28,061 nt of DNA from Nemertoderma westbladi (lineage: Eukaryota > Xenacoelomorpha > Nemertodermatida > Nemertodermatidae), in assembly GCA_032718475.1 (NCBI GenBank), contig JAUCBJ010000725.1:1-28061 (forward strand), in the 5' to 3' direction. A program made the translations under genes and the position numbers. The notes beneath the pieces were generated by a model, which was not told the origin of the DNA, did no database searches, and worked only from the letters and a program-made list of their open reading frames with translations. This document shows, one piece after another, positions 1-10,200 of the stretch; the first letter of the stretch is position 1, and the number at the start of each line of letters is the position of its first letter.

Positions 1-22
1 TTATTATTATTATTATTATTAT
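1..22. repeat. (TTA)n microsatellite at the window edge
   Basis: Perfect TTA/TAT triplets run from the first base; the array may continue to the left of the window. Confidence 0.9.
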
Positions 23-408
23 CTCTCCATGGTGGTCTCCGTGGTGCTAAAGGCTCATTCCATGCAAATATCAACCTCGGTGCCAATTTTGAAAAATGTG
101 AACTATTGCTTCTCATATCAATTTTCAGAACCAATATATGATGCCATTTACAAATTTAATACAAAAAACCGCATCAAAATTGGTTAACTTTCTAAAATCT
201 GGTGTTATTCGCCCTTTATCTCTAAAACTGTAAAATTACAGTGAACTGATTGCATAATATGACAACCGTCTTTTAGGAGTAGCTATAGGCAAAGTAATAG
301 AGTACTTTTCGAAGCAAAACAATCATATTTTCTAATGAAATATTTTGCTATCAATTTAAACAAAGTGGTGTCTAAAAATTCATCGCTCAAAGTCTACTTA
401 CATCATAA
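23..408. other. No gene seen
   Basis: AT-rich sequence with stops in all frames. No motif or repeat was recognised. Confidence 0.6.
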
Positions 409-583
409 TGTCCCGCACTTTACGCTGAACACCATATTTTATTTGTACAGGATAGACATATTATAATAGAATGATGTTATGTCGTTTGCAATAAAGCACA
501 AATATATGTATCTTTAATCTGGAGTACTTAGTTTGTTTGTGGTGTCCCGCAGGTGTCCCGCACTTTACGTAAAGTGCGGGACA
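409..583. mobile_element. Short inverted-repeat element (MITE-like), 175 bp
   Basis: The stretch begins with TGTCCCGCACTTTACG (409-424) and ends with its exact reverse complement (568-583), giving 16-bp perfect terminal inverted repeats. A further direct copy of the first 15 bases starts at 554, so 554-583 is itself a perfect 30-bp palindrome. This fits a small non-autonomous DNA transposon or a nested pair of ends. No clear target duplication is visible (flanks ...ATAA and AAAA...), so the superfamily is not assigned. It has no coding capacity. Confidence 0.55.
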
Positions 584-1696
584 AAAAGTAGAAATATCAA
601 AGGAAGTAGAGTAAGCGTGTACTTAGATGGAAGAACCTCAACTGGAATAATCATAACAGACATTTTAACTTCAGATAAATCTCTGATATTAAGATACTAT
701 GAAAAAATGCATGAAGATCACACATATTTCAGTAAATATCCTCAAAATTTTAATTCCTATTTTTAATTAGTTTATTCATACTCTAAATAATATTTGTAGG
801 CCTGGCTGGAGCGTACTGCAAAGCTCCCATATGCCACGACCTAGACCGTACATGGTACACTACTTTTTATTAACGGTTTTAAGGGTGCACTACAGTTCCA
901 GTTCTAAATCTGGCTATCTAATCTGTATTACATTAGGCCTACAGCGCACTTAAATGGTAATTTAACATAAGCCTAAAATAATATTGATCTGCCTGGAGGT
1001 ATAATAATATAGCAAGTAGGAGCCACGCTGTACAGTACTAGGGCTAAGGTACAAACAGATGATACAATCAAATTTTCTATCGTTGTGCGTACTCTTCTGT
1101 TTTACTTACAGTAACAAGCACTATATTTATTTTGGGGGTGTTCGTACATTGCCAGTGGTGGCAGAGCAATTTTATTTGCGCCCTTATTTTTAGGCTGGGG
1201 CCAATTTTGTGAAAGGAAAAGATTATTTGAAACTATGTTACGTTACGTTACGTATCGCAATATTGGAATGCTGGAATGGCGTAAAGCCCATACAGCCAGC
1301 CGTATGTTGGAGGCCTATTAATTATATCTATAATCCATACCGTAATTTTTAACCCCCCCCCCCCCCCCACACCCGTCTCATCATTACTGTGTAGTGTGTG
1401 CACCACTGTAATAGGCAGTACCTCCAGTGGAATTGTATGCTATAAATACTTTAACACTTACTTGAAAGGCAGTCAGTCACATGTATACATGTACACAGTA
1501 GTAAGGGACTTTACAGGGCCAATTAAGTTTGGAAGGTTAGGTTTAGTATTATGGTTAGGGTTTAGTTGTATTGTCTTTAAGTTCAAATTATATGTAGCAA
1601 TCTCACTGATAAGTTAATATCTATTACTGATTTAGTCGGAATATTCAAATGTAATAATTAACGATTTAATGTGTTTATAAATGATAAAATCGCACG
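584..1696. other. No gene seen; short repeats only
   Basis: AT-rich, with several TAGGCCTA-type palindromes. A short TTACG tandem lies near 1236-1256 and a C16 run at 1353-1368. The open frames here are short and lack coding signs. Confidence 0.55.
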
Positions 1697-1733
1697 TGTC
1701 CCGCACTTTACAGTGAAATGTCCCACTCTTTAC
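1697..1733 (+). repeat. Two more copies of the TGTCCCGCACTTTAC terminal repeat
   Basis: An exact 15-mer lies at 1697-1711 and a near copy (CACTC for GCACT) at 1719-1733. Both are in the same orientation as the copy at 409. They may mark ends of related elements, or a larger element reaching back to 409 or 554. Confidence 0.6.
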
Positions 1734-1858
1734 ATGTCTTTGCTGCACTTAAACTACTCCACTGTTTCATTGATGTTCCTACCAGCTTACTAAAGGCTAA
1801 TTTATTGTCCTTACATCTAGGAACATCACGAAACAAAAGCTTGCCCACTAACTGTACC

Positions 1859-2670
1859 AGTGGCGTCGCTGGCCGTTCAGGTCAGGTCAGGTATTATAGG
1901 TCATTGATCAAGAAAACTTGCCACCTCCATGCAGCATAAAGGAGGTGCCACCTGTAGCTGCATAGACCCTCTTACTAATGCAAATCTGGTCCTGTAACTT
2001 AGGACCCCCTTCGTTCTGGGATAAGGACGCCCTTGGTCCTGGATTAAGGACCCATATACTTGGCTGCAGGGCTCCGGTATATGGCCTGGCCATGCAGATG
2101 GTGATCTACCAATGGCTGGTCAGGAGTAGTAGAGTATTCTCATGTCCACTCTGAGTGCACTTCACTGCGACCTGCACCTGGCAGCAGGGGTAGAGGGCAT
2201 GACCCAGCAGATGTGCTGTACATCCAATGGTGGGTCATGTGCGCCAGAGTAGATATGGGTGATGGGCCTCATATCTGACTCCACTGCGACACCCACCCTG
2301 TGGAACGGCAAACCAGGGTGTGGTATTTGCCCCGAGAGCTGACTCGACAAAAAAGCACCCCCAACCCCGAACTATGGATTACATTAGTAATGCGGAGGTC
2401 CGGCCACTAGAGGCCAGTGGAATTACCGGGCACAATCGGTCTCACAGGCGTCAGCTATCTCCTGACCGGCTGCCTGTCTCGCCCCCTACTGGAGAGAGAG
2501 AAGCCAACAATTCTTTGAGTCCCTTTCCTGATGACCTTTCTGGCCCAAACCCTGGGTCACCAGGGAGGCCAGATTGTGAGGGGGAGAGGGATTCTGGAGT
2601 TGGAGGCTACTCTCATGTTCCACCTCGACCAACAAAGCCATTGGTGAATCTGAGCAAGTCACTAGACTAG
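1859..2670 (+). other. GC-richer LINE leader with a short ORF (likely 5' part of LINE family A)
   Basis: Base composition changes from AT-rich to clearly GC-richer near 1860 and stays so into the endonuclease region that follows, which suggests one inserted unit. An ATG at 2374 in good context (A at -3, G at +4) opens a 98-codon frame to 2670. The peptide is rich in Pro, Ser, Arg and Gly and has no recognised domain. It ends just where the endonuclease homology begins in another frame. It could be the N-terminal extension of the LINE protein or a short ORF1; the first needs a frameshift. The left boundary is uncertain, and the assignment to the LINE rests on adjacency. Confidence 0.45.
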
Positions 2671-3532
2671 CCTCAGTAAACACTCTAACACTCGGGTCCC
2701 CAATGCGACAAGGTGAGCTGACTGCCTTGATAGATAAGCATTCTCTTAGCGCAGTGGGTGTTCAAGAGCACCGAATGCAGACTGGACAGACTGATGAGGT
2801 TCTGATTAAGGACATGGGGGGGGGGGGGGTGGTTGGCGACTCGCCCTCGCGTCAGCAGATGATAGTTGTAATGGTGGTATTGGTCTATTGATGAATCCAA
2901 CTGCACATGCAGCATTGGACAAAATAGACCAAATCTCTAACCGCATAATCCGTTGCCACTTCTCATGTTCTGGAACACTGGCTAAGAAGTTTCCTAAGGT
3001 GGTTCTGATTGTGTGCTACTCTCCAACTAGTGTTGCCCCTATAGAGGAGGTGGAAAATTTCTACCACAATCTACAAGCAGCTATTGATGGAGTGGATCAG
3101 CATGCATTCTTAACATTCCTGGGAGACTTTAATGCAAGTCTGCATCAATCACCTACATCGCCCTGGGTCTATAGCAATAGTGTCACCCGAAATTCCGTCC
3201 ATCTTCAGGATTTTATCTCTGAAAATGGATTGTTTTTGGCTGGAACCCAGTTCAAGAAGCGAACTGGAAAGCTATGGACTCATAGTGGACCCAGTGGTCA
3301 CAAGTCCCAGACCATATTCTGTTTCGTCGGAAGCATAGGAGCTCTATACAAGACTGTAATGCATTTACACTTCGACCCTTCTCCAGTGATCACCGCCTTA
3401 TTGTGGCCAAGGTAAGACTTAGTCTGCGTGCTAGCAGAACAACGAAATTTGCCTTGTCGCGGCATGACTGGTCCTCTCTGTTGCAACAGCCAAGTATGAG
3501 ATCCAGTTTCACACTACAGCTGAGCAACCGGT
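2641..3532 (+). pseudogene. AP-endonuclease domain of a LINE retrotransposon (family A), frameshifted
   Basis: This encodes the apurinic-like endonuclease that nicks target DNA for LINE integration. Motifs occur in the expected order: QEHRM near 2768 (catalytic Glu), CYSPTS near 3016, GDFNA at about 3123 and SDHRLIVAKV near 3385 (catalytic Asp-His). The reading frame changes at least twice: at the G14 run (2816-2829), where the frame breaks after ...IKDM, and near 3320, where the SDHRL motif continues in another frame. The style resembles the proteins often mis-annotated as craniofacial development protein 2-like. The copy cannot make a full protein. Family membership is from motif recognition only. 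Confidence 0.85.
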
Positions 3533-4663
3533 ATGAGGTTCTTGCCTCTCTCTGAGGCGGGAGATCACTGTGAGGGCTATACTGCCTTCACAGAAGCAGT
3601 TAAGTTAGCAGCTGCAGAAAAGGTTCATGTATACCCTCGAAACAGGAAAAGACCTGGACTGACAACAAAATCCAGAAGTGCCGAAATGACCTATATAAGG
3701 CACAGAAAGAGTCCCGACTCAAACAGACTACAGCGGCCAAGAATGCAGTTAAGGCTGCATCTAGGTCCCTGAACAGGCCATCAATGATGCTGATGCAGGC
3801 AATCATCCCAGGCATGGAAATCGATCAACTTGCTTACTGGGCGGAAAAGCCAACCAACCACCAAGGTTAAGGCTGAATCACCAGCCGATCGCCTCAATGG
3901 TTGGATGCCCACTTTGAAAAACTCCTCAGTAATGACAGGGTATTGCCTGATAACTTTATAGAAGCAAAAGTGTCTGAGTCTGTACTCCCAGATATTCCCA
4001 TTGGCGATATCTCCTTTGCAGAAGTGAAGGCTGCTGCAAAGAGCATTAAGACCAATTGTGCCAGTGGAGTAGATGGTGTTCCCCCTGAGGTCTTTAAAAT
4101 ACCTGAGTGTTTAAAGTCATCTATCCCATCATAGTAGACATGTATCGAACATCAAGAGTCCCACAAGAAATGAAAACAAATAAGTTGGTGCCAGTTCCCA
4201 AAAAGGGCAACCTAACACTCTATGATTCTTTTCGGGGAATCTCATTGATCTCGATTGCTGCAAAGCAATTCTATTAATTCGCATCTGGGATCCCATTGAG
4301 AGACTGCTCCGTGGAAATCAGAATGGGTTCCGTAAAGGTCGTGGGACCATGGAGCCCATTTTGGCACTTAGAATGATAATTGAAGAGTTATCAAAAAAGA
4401 AAGACAGGCATCTGGCTGTTATCTTTGTTGACTTCTTCAAAGCCTTTAATTCAGTCTCCCGCTCACGTATGTTCAGCATACTTTCATTATATGTGATTCC
4501 TGTTGAAATTATTGCAGTAATCAGATCAGTACGATGGTTCGACAACATTTGTGTCTACTGTTGATGGTGACACAGAACCATTTGAAGTGTTATGGGGCGT
4601 CATCCAGGGAGACACACTTGCACCATTCTTGTTCATAATTGTGGTTGACTATGATCTACGGCT
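3533..4663 (+). pseudogene. First half of a LINE reverse transcriptase (family A), decayed
   Basis: A basic linker (3533-3880) leads into reverse-transcriptase sequence. VPPEVFKIPECLK is near 4078, a PVPKKGN block near 4194, NQNGFRKGRGT near 4318, the palm A motif VIFVDFFKAFNSV near 4420 (Asp present) and QGDTLAPFLFIIVVDY near 4606. The frame shifts at about 3660, 4120, 4270 and 4555. Homology stops at 4663, just before the catalytic ADD box. That missing part is found, separately and on the other strand, at 5291-6229. A second genomic copy of 4040-4330 is at 18703-19013. Confidence 0.85.
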
Positions 4664-5290
4664 GTTGACTATGTTACGGGAATGCTTGAGTCCCATTCTG
4701 TTTGCGTTATTTATTAATGATTTAGAGGCGGAACTACGGGATGGCGGAATTCAGGGCCTGGGTATAGATAGGTGCACTCAAACTTTTCTTGTTACTATAT
4801 GCTGATGATATTGTGTTGGTGAGTGAAAGTATTAGTGGACTACAAGGTGCACTCGATATTCTTGGTTGCTACTGTATGCCGACTATTGGGGTTTGCGGGT
4901 AAACATGGACAAGTCTAATATTATGATTTTTAAAAACGGTGGAAATCTTGCACAGCGTGAACGGTGGTCTTTCCACAATCGCAAACTCAAAATTGTCTCT
5001 GATTATACCTCTAGGTATACCTCAACCTCTGGTGGATTCAGGAAAGCGGAGTGCTCTCTTGCAGAGAAGGCCTCTAAAGCATATATTTTGTGCTCTTAAA
5101 ATATTTTTCGAAATTCCCAATCATTTCAATGAGCTTCAAAGTTAATATCTTGAATACACTTGTGAAACCGATTCTGGAATATGGAAGTGAAATCTGGGGT
5201 TTTTACAATCTGTCATAACTGTCATAATCTTGGGTGCGAACGAGTTCAACTTAAATTTCTAAAACAGTTGTTGGGGGTAAAGTCAGGAAC
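4664..5290 (+). pseudogene. Internal reverse-transcriptase fragment of a different LINE (family B)
   Basis: Sequence style changes abruptly at 4664. FALFINDLEAELRDGG near 4687 and the catalytic YADD box near 4798 are typical of another non-LTR clade, perhaps the CR1/Jockey group. A thumb-like block follows (LRVNMDKSNIMIF near 4893, then ILEYGSEIW near 5173 and FLKQLLGVKSGTP near 5257). Several frameshifts break it. Both ends are cut: the left abuts family A, and the right stops at the (TAG)n-like tail of the minus-strand family A piece. The 10-mer GTTGACTATG occurs on each side of the left junction (4644-4653 and 4664-4673). The clade call is tentative. Confidence 0.75.
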
Positions 5291-6229
5291 ACCTACTACT
5301 ACTAGGATCGGCATGCTGCATTGCAGCTGCAATTTTAAGAATGCTGTGCCAGCTTGTCGACAAAACCGCGCCGCTACAACTCCCCACCCCATCACCCATG
5401 ACATTTGCTAGATCATCCGCATTCTCAAGGCCAGTGTCCTTTAAGATGCGTTTCAAGAAAGTCATGGGCTGTCCACCATGCTTATTCACCCCATGAGGCT
5501 GCCAAAGTACAAGATTATGCTCTGGCTGGTCCTCACGGCAAAAGCAATGTCCTGCAAAGCGGAGGCTATTTTGTTCTAGTGTCAAGCTTGGGGGAACCAA
5601 TGAGACACCTCCAATGTTTTATAGTGTCTGGTTAGAGATGTGTACTTGGGATACTTGACACAATGAACCCGGCGTAGCATTCTTGTGAATGTGCTATCCA
5701 GAGATTTGGTGTCCTCAGCAGTTAGAGCCCAGCATGGACTCCGATAGAGGAGTACTGGAACTACTGCTGCTCTAAATAATCGGACCATAAGTTTCCGATT
5801 AATTCTCGGTGACTTCCAAATCCTGGAAAGCCTATTCAAGGCCACCCATGCCTTTCCCTTACGTATTCGGAGGTCCTCACCTGACTTCCGGATCCATGAT
5901 CCCAGGTAACAGAAGTTGTCCACATGCTCAAGCATACCATCCTTTGAGCTTATGCTCATCCGATCAGAGACTTGCTGAGGACTTTCAAAGTTAATTGTCA
6001 AAATTTTGGTCTTTCTGGAGTTAATAAAAAGACCAACACTAGAAGCAGCATGTTCAAATGAGCTGAGGAGCCGTTGGGCTCCCTCTAGTGATTCTGAGAG
6101 TACTCCTACGTCATCAGCAAACTCTAGATCAGTTAGGTACTTGGCAGGATTTCCTCGATTTCTGGAGCCAGTAGGTGGAGTTATCTTCACCACATCATCA
6201 TTATCATGATCTATGATACCTGATACCAT
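5291..6229 (-). pseudogene. 3' half of LINE family A reverse transcriptase, inverted relative to its 5' half
   Basis: Read on the minus strand, the open frame starts at 6229 and carries the palm C motif FADDVGVLSES near 6110, a long thumb and connection region, and a cysteine/histidine-containing end (RFAGHCFCREDQPEH near 5545). The last 105 codons are in a shifted frame after about 5600. The 3' end has a short TAG-triplet tail at about 5291-5302, as in RTE-like LINEs, and lies directly against family B. The truncated 5' end at 6229 meets a minisatellite. The sequence begins where the plus-strand half at 4663 stops, with no obvious missing codons. A second copy, about as long at its 3' end, lies at 19924-20640. 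Confidence 0.85.
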
Positions 6230-6734
6230 TGTTGCTCATTGTTGCTCTTTGTTACTCATTATTGCTCGATTTTGCTCATTCCAGCTAATTGTTGCACATT
6301 GTTGCTATTTGTTACTCATTATTGCTCGTTGTTGCTCATTGTTGCTCGTTGTTGCTAATTGTTGCTAATTGTTCCTCTTTGTTACTCATTGTTGCTCGTT
6401 GTTAATCATTGTTGCTCATTGTTGCTCGTTGTGGTACTTTATTATTGCTAATTGTTGCTCTTTGTTACTCATTGTTGTTCGTTGTTGCTCATTATTGCTC
6501 GTTGTTCCTCATTGTTGCTCGTTGTTGTACTTTATTATTGCTCATTGTTGCTCTTTGTTCCTCATTGTTGCTCGTTGTTGCTCGTTGTTGTACATTATTG
6601 TTGCTCATTATTGCTCGTTGTTCCTCATTGTTGCTCGTTGTTGTAATTTATTATTGCTCATTGTTGCTCTTTGTTACTCATTGTTGCTCGTTGTTGTACT
6701 TTATTATTACTCGTTGTTGTTCGTTGTTGCGATC
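6228..6734 (+). repeat. TTGTTGCTCA-type minisatellite
   Basis: About 500 bp of variant 10-bp units (TTGTTGCTCA, TTGTTGCTCG, TTGTTACTCA) are organised in a longer higher-order pattern, in which TGTACTTTATTATTGC recurs every 120 bp or so. All three frames are open and encode Leu/Cys/Ser/Val-rich repeats; this follows from the unit and is not coding evidence. Confidence 0.95.
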
Positions 6735-6990
6735 ATTGATAAAAATCAATCAGTAGGCCTATATCTCCTCCAAAACAATAGAAAACATACTTTGTATAAA
6801 AAATTTCCTATACCGGTTTTCTTGGTCCATGATTTCATTTCTGATATCAGATTTTTGTAGTTCTGAGATAATCGATAAAAACTGTTTATTTTTTAGAGAG
6901 ATGCCTCAGTTTACTTGTTATTGTGTTTTTTGATAACTAAATATATATAAAATTCATATAATTAAACTTTCAATTTGATTTAGAATTACC
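6735..6990. other. No gene seen
   Basis: AT-rich spacer between the minisatellite and the next inverted repeat. Confidence 0.6.
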
Positions 6991-7190
6991 TTTGAAATAT
7001 ATTGCGGTTTTTTTGTAAAAATTCTGACTTATGGTGTTTTGCCAAAACAAAGGGGAACACCATTTTCTGGTATTATCCCGTAACTATACGATAGTTGCGG
7101 GGTATTGCCTAGAAAACAAGCTATCCTCTATTTGGCAAAACACCATAAGTCCGAATTTTTACGAAAAAACACGCAAAATATATCAAATAA
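6991..7190. repeat. Imperfect inverted repeat, arms about 55 bp
   Basis: The arm at 6991-7046 pairs with 7131-7186. The best-matching part is CTTATGGTGTTTTGCCAAA on one side and its reverse complement TTTGGCAAAACACCATAAG on the other. The loop of about 85 bases contains its own small inverted repeat around CTATACGATAG. It is a likely foldback or MITE-type element without coding capacity. Confidence 0.7.
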
Positions 7191-7680
7191 TACCCAAGGC
7201 GTATCGTACGTCCTTAATAATTTAGTGCGTAGTGCGCACGTAATACATGTGCGCATTTGTTATTAGCTAATAAGTGCTATCTGACATGTTAACTAGCACA
7301 TGATCAGGTGTTAGTATTACCTGTAAACGCAATAATAACAAATAATCACATACAATATAGCTTAACACACTTGCGCACATGTTGGAAATTTTTGAATTCA
7401 AAATTCTAAAGTGCTCCATAAGTTTTTGATATTTTGGTATTAATTGCTTCTAAAATAAGTACGGGACTGTAGTTAGAATCATGTATCAATACAAATTGAA
7501 CAAAATGTAGCCAAAATGCAGAACTATAACCTATAACGGAGAGGCCTCATAAGGCCTCATATGACGGAGACTAAAAGTTAATGTTGCTCAAATTAAGTTG
7601 CTGACCAAATTGTCCAAAACGTCCGGCAACCTAGAGTAACTTATAGCAACTTCGACAAAAACATTAAATGAGGGATAGAT
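7191..7680. other. No gene seen
   Basis: AT-rich. Only a short duplicated AGGCCTCATA block near 7541-7562 stands out. Confidence 0.6.
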
Positions 7681-7683
7681 GAT

Positions 7684-8104
7684 TAATGTGGGACAAACAT
7701 TAATCAGGGTGACAAACATTAATGTGGGACATAAACATTGATGTAGGACACAAACAATAATGTGGGACATAAACATTGATATAGGACACAAACATTAATG
7801 AGGGACACAAACATTAATGAGAGACACAAATATTAATGAGGGACACAAACATTAATGAGGGACACAACATTAATGAGCGACACAAACATTAATGAGGGAC
7901 ACAAACAATAAACGAGGGACAGATATCAATCAAGGGCACAAACATTAATGAGGGACACATACATTAATGAGGGACACAAACATTAATGAGGGACGCAAAC
8001 ATTAATGAGGTACGCAAATATTAATGAGGGACACAAACATTAATGAGGGACACAAACATTAATGAGAGACACAACATTAATGAGGGACAGATATCAATCA
8101 AGGG
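7684..8104 (+). repeat. 19-bp minisatellite (left arm of a composite repeat)
   Basis: About twenty units of ACAAACATTAATGAGGGAC with point changes and occasional 1-bp losses. A variant unit (AGATATCAATCAAGGGCAC) occurs twice, near 7920 and 8088, hinting at a higher-order duplication. Inverted units recur at 8830-8913. Confidence 0.95.
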
Positions 8105-8256
8105 CACTATTTAATTTATTTAATCATGGGCACTATTGCCCTTCGCACTTAGTATGATTCATGTTACCACCCATACACATACAATATATTACAGTATTAC
8201 AATTCTCATTACTGTCAAGCAATAAAATAACAACAATAAATAATTAATCATATTAA

Positions 8257-8530
8257 TCTGACCAAACCAATAAACTATGTTATTGCCAATTGAAGGAAAG
8301 GATCAGGTTACAGAGATGGTTTTTCTAACCAAAACAATAAATGATGTTGTTACTAAAAAGGGAGGGAGTAGGAGTAAAAAAATGATGAACATGAGGGGGA
8401 GACAGGAGACAGGAAAGGATCAGGTTACAGAGATGGTTTTTCTAACCAAAACAATAAACGATGTTGTTACTAAAAAGGGAAGGAGTAGGAGTAAAAAAAT
8501 GATGAACATGAAGGGGGAGACAGGATGGGG
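8257..8530 (+). repeat. Tandem repeat with CAGGTTACAGA core
   Basis: Units of about 70-115 bp contain GGATCAGGTTACAGAGATGG followed by CTAACCAAAACAATAAATGA. Partial units start near 8257, 8328 and 8442. Related units occur at 23285-23398, 15 kb away. No protein is supported; the ORF across it repeats only because the DNA does. Confidence 0.9.
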
Positions 8531-8609
8531 GGGGGGGGTAACATGAATGGTGGTGGTAGGAGGTAAATTGAAAATATGGGGGTATACCAGCCGGGGGGGG
8601 GGGGGGGGG
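8527..8609 (+). repeat. Two poly-G runs (G12 and G17)
   Basis: G12 lies at 8527-8538 and G17 at 8593-8609, inside the composite repeat. Confidence 0.95.
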
Positions 8610-8829
8610 AGTAGCAGAAAACAGGCAGCTGAACAACGTAACCGAACGTCGCTTTCAATTACTTTTCTATCTAATTAGGAAGATGGAATGTATACATAAC
8701 GGCGGTACTTTGATCGAAACTCATGTTCCCATGGTTGTATTTTTTCCAGTTAATCAATTAATATCTAATCGTCTGATGGCAAGCATCACCATCGCTCATA
8801 TTAATATCCATTGGCAACCATGGACCCCT

Positions 8830-8913
8830 ATTAATGTTTTGTGTCCCACATTAATGTTTGCGTCCCTCAATAATGTTTGCGTCCCTCATTAATGTTTGTG
8901 TCTTGGCCGCAAT
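8830..8913 (-). repeat. Inverted units of the 19-bp minisatellite (right arm)
   Basis: About four units read as the reverse complement of the array at 7684-8104 (for example CCCTCATTAATGTTTGTGTC). With the left array they flank a core of about 720 bp. Confidence 0.9.
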
Positions 8914-10100
8914 ACAAACCAGTATATAAATTATAAATTACGGGGTTTTGCCAGGCTATTGTTTCTGATTTAAGGGGTTTTACAGGTAAGTGGGCATAAG
9001 TTACGGGGAACTGTCTTTGGCTTATAACTCAAAAATGGCTGGTAGAAAAGCTTCGGGGTTCTGCCAGACGAAAAAGCCGATATCGAATTACCCAAAAAGT
9101 CAAAAACATGAAAATCGAAAAAAATCGACTTAGGGGGTTCTGCCTTGAAGGTGATGGAATGTACTTTAGTACTTCACTACTTGCATCGGGTCCCCTATTA
9201 TTTTCCTACATCATGGCGACGAGTTAGGCCTACAACTTTATAACAACGGCAGATTAATCGGCGAAACTGGCATATGTCAGTGTGGACGAAACTGACTCTG
9301 TTGTAGCGGCCAGGCTACTGTGCGGCTGACCGCGTTAAAATTTTGGTGCGGCGGGTTGGAATATTGCAGTATGGCGGTGTTTTGTATTACGCGCACAATC
9401 GAGCATACTAGGGTTGAAAATGACTTGGGTGTGATTAAGTTCTGTTTTATTTATTATCAATTATTTTAGGGCGATAGTTCATTATTTTCAATAATTCGAT
9501 AAAATATTATTATATAATTTACAATTTACCGGTAATTAAATAGAATTGTTTGAAAACTGCGTTAATAAACTGTTAAATAGGGGTATTATCAAAAGGTTGG
9601 GAAAAATTCGTCTGTTTTGGTAAAGTATTGAAAATGAAAAATAGGTGAACCGGTAATGGTAAAAGTAAAACAATAAATTAAGGTCTGAATAAGGGGCAAG
9701 GGGGAACTCGATTGAGCGGTGAAACACGCTGCCTAACAACCGACCAAAATTATCAGTGAAAAGGATCTTTTAATAAAGATTCTGAGCTTTTTTATAGTAA
9801 TTTGTGCATTAAGGGGTTTCCCGATATATTACTTGATAATTAACGGTCAAAGTTGAAACACTGGCATCTGAATGATATTGCTGAATTAATAATTTCGGGT
9901 ATAGCCAATAGGATGGCTGGGGGGCCTAAACATGGGGATAGCCTCACTGTGTCCACTGCTAAATCAGGGCAATGCATCTATCTATATTGGATATAGTGAA
10001 TGCTCATACTACGCTGAATTGCATTCTAAGTACAGTGATTGGATCGGTCATTCAAAAAACCCCACAAAGAATGAATGAATGTAAAAATACATGAGTTTGT
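8914..10100. other. No gene seen; GGGGTTTTGCC-type motifs
   Basis: Motifs of the type TTACGGGGTTTTGCCAG occur near 8938, 9052 and 9128. A GC-richer patch at 9210-9400 could be a promoter or first exon, but it has no frame to support it. Confidence 0.45.
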
Positions 10101-10200
10101 TTGAAGGTAATCCAATCCAATTAAGGCGGCCCTTCTGATGAAATGATAAATGATATTGAAGGTAGTCAAGGTGGCCCTTCTGATGGAATGAAACGATATG
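10101..10200 (+). repeat. Short tandem duplication
   Basis: Two units share GGCCCTTCTGATG and a following GAATGA-like stretch, about 51 bp apart. Confidence 0.6.

Noticed and set aside
5809-6209. Plus-strand ORFs at 5809-5994 and 6006-6209
   Set aside because: Antisense shadows of the LINE reverse transcriptase on the minus strand.
2641-6229. Twin priming as the cause of the inverted LINE halves
   Set aside because: Twin priming puts the inverted 5' part upstream of the 3' part on the 3' part's strand; here the order is the reverse and another LINE lies between.
6369-6860. Three overlapping long ORFs rich in Leu, Cys and Ser
   Set aside because: They arise because the TTGTTGCTCA minisatellite has no stops in any forward frame.
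7684-8104. Regular short repeats resembling a CRISPR array
   Set aside because: Units are directly adjacent with no unique spacers, and the context is eukaryotic.
8442-8658. Proline-rich minus-strand ORFs
   Set aside because: Produced by poly-G runs read on the other strand (poly-Pro).
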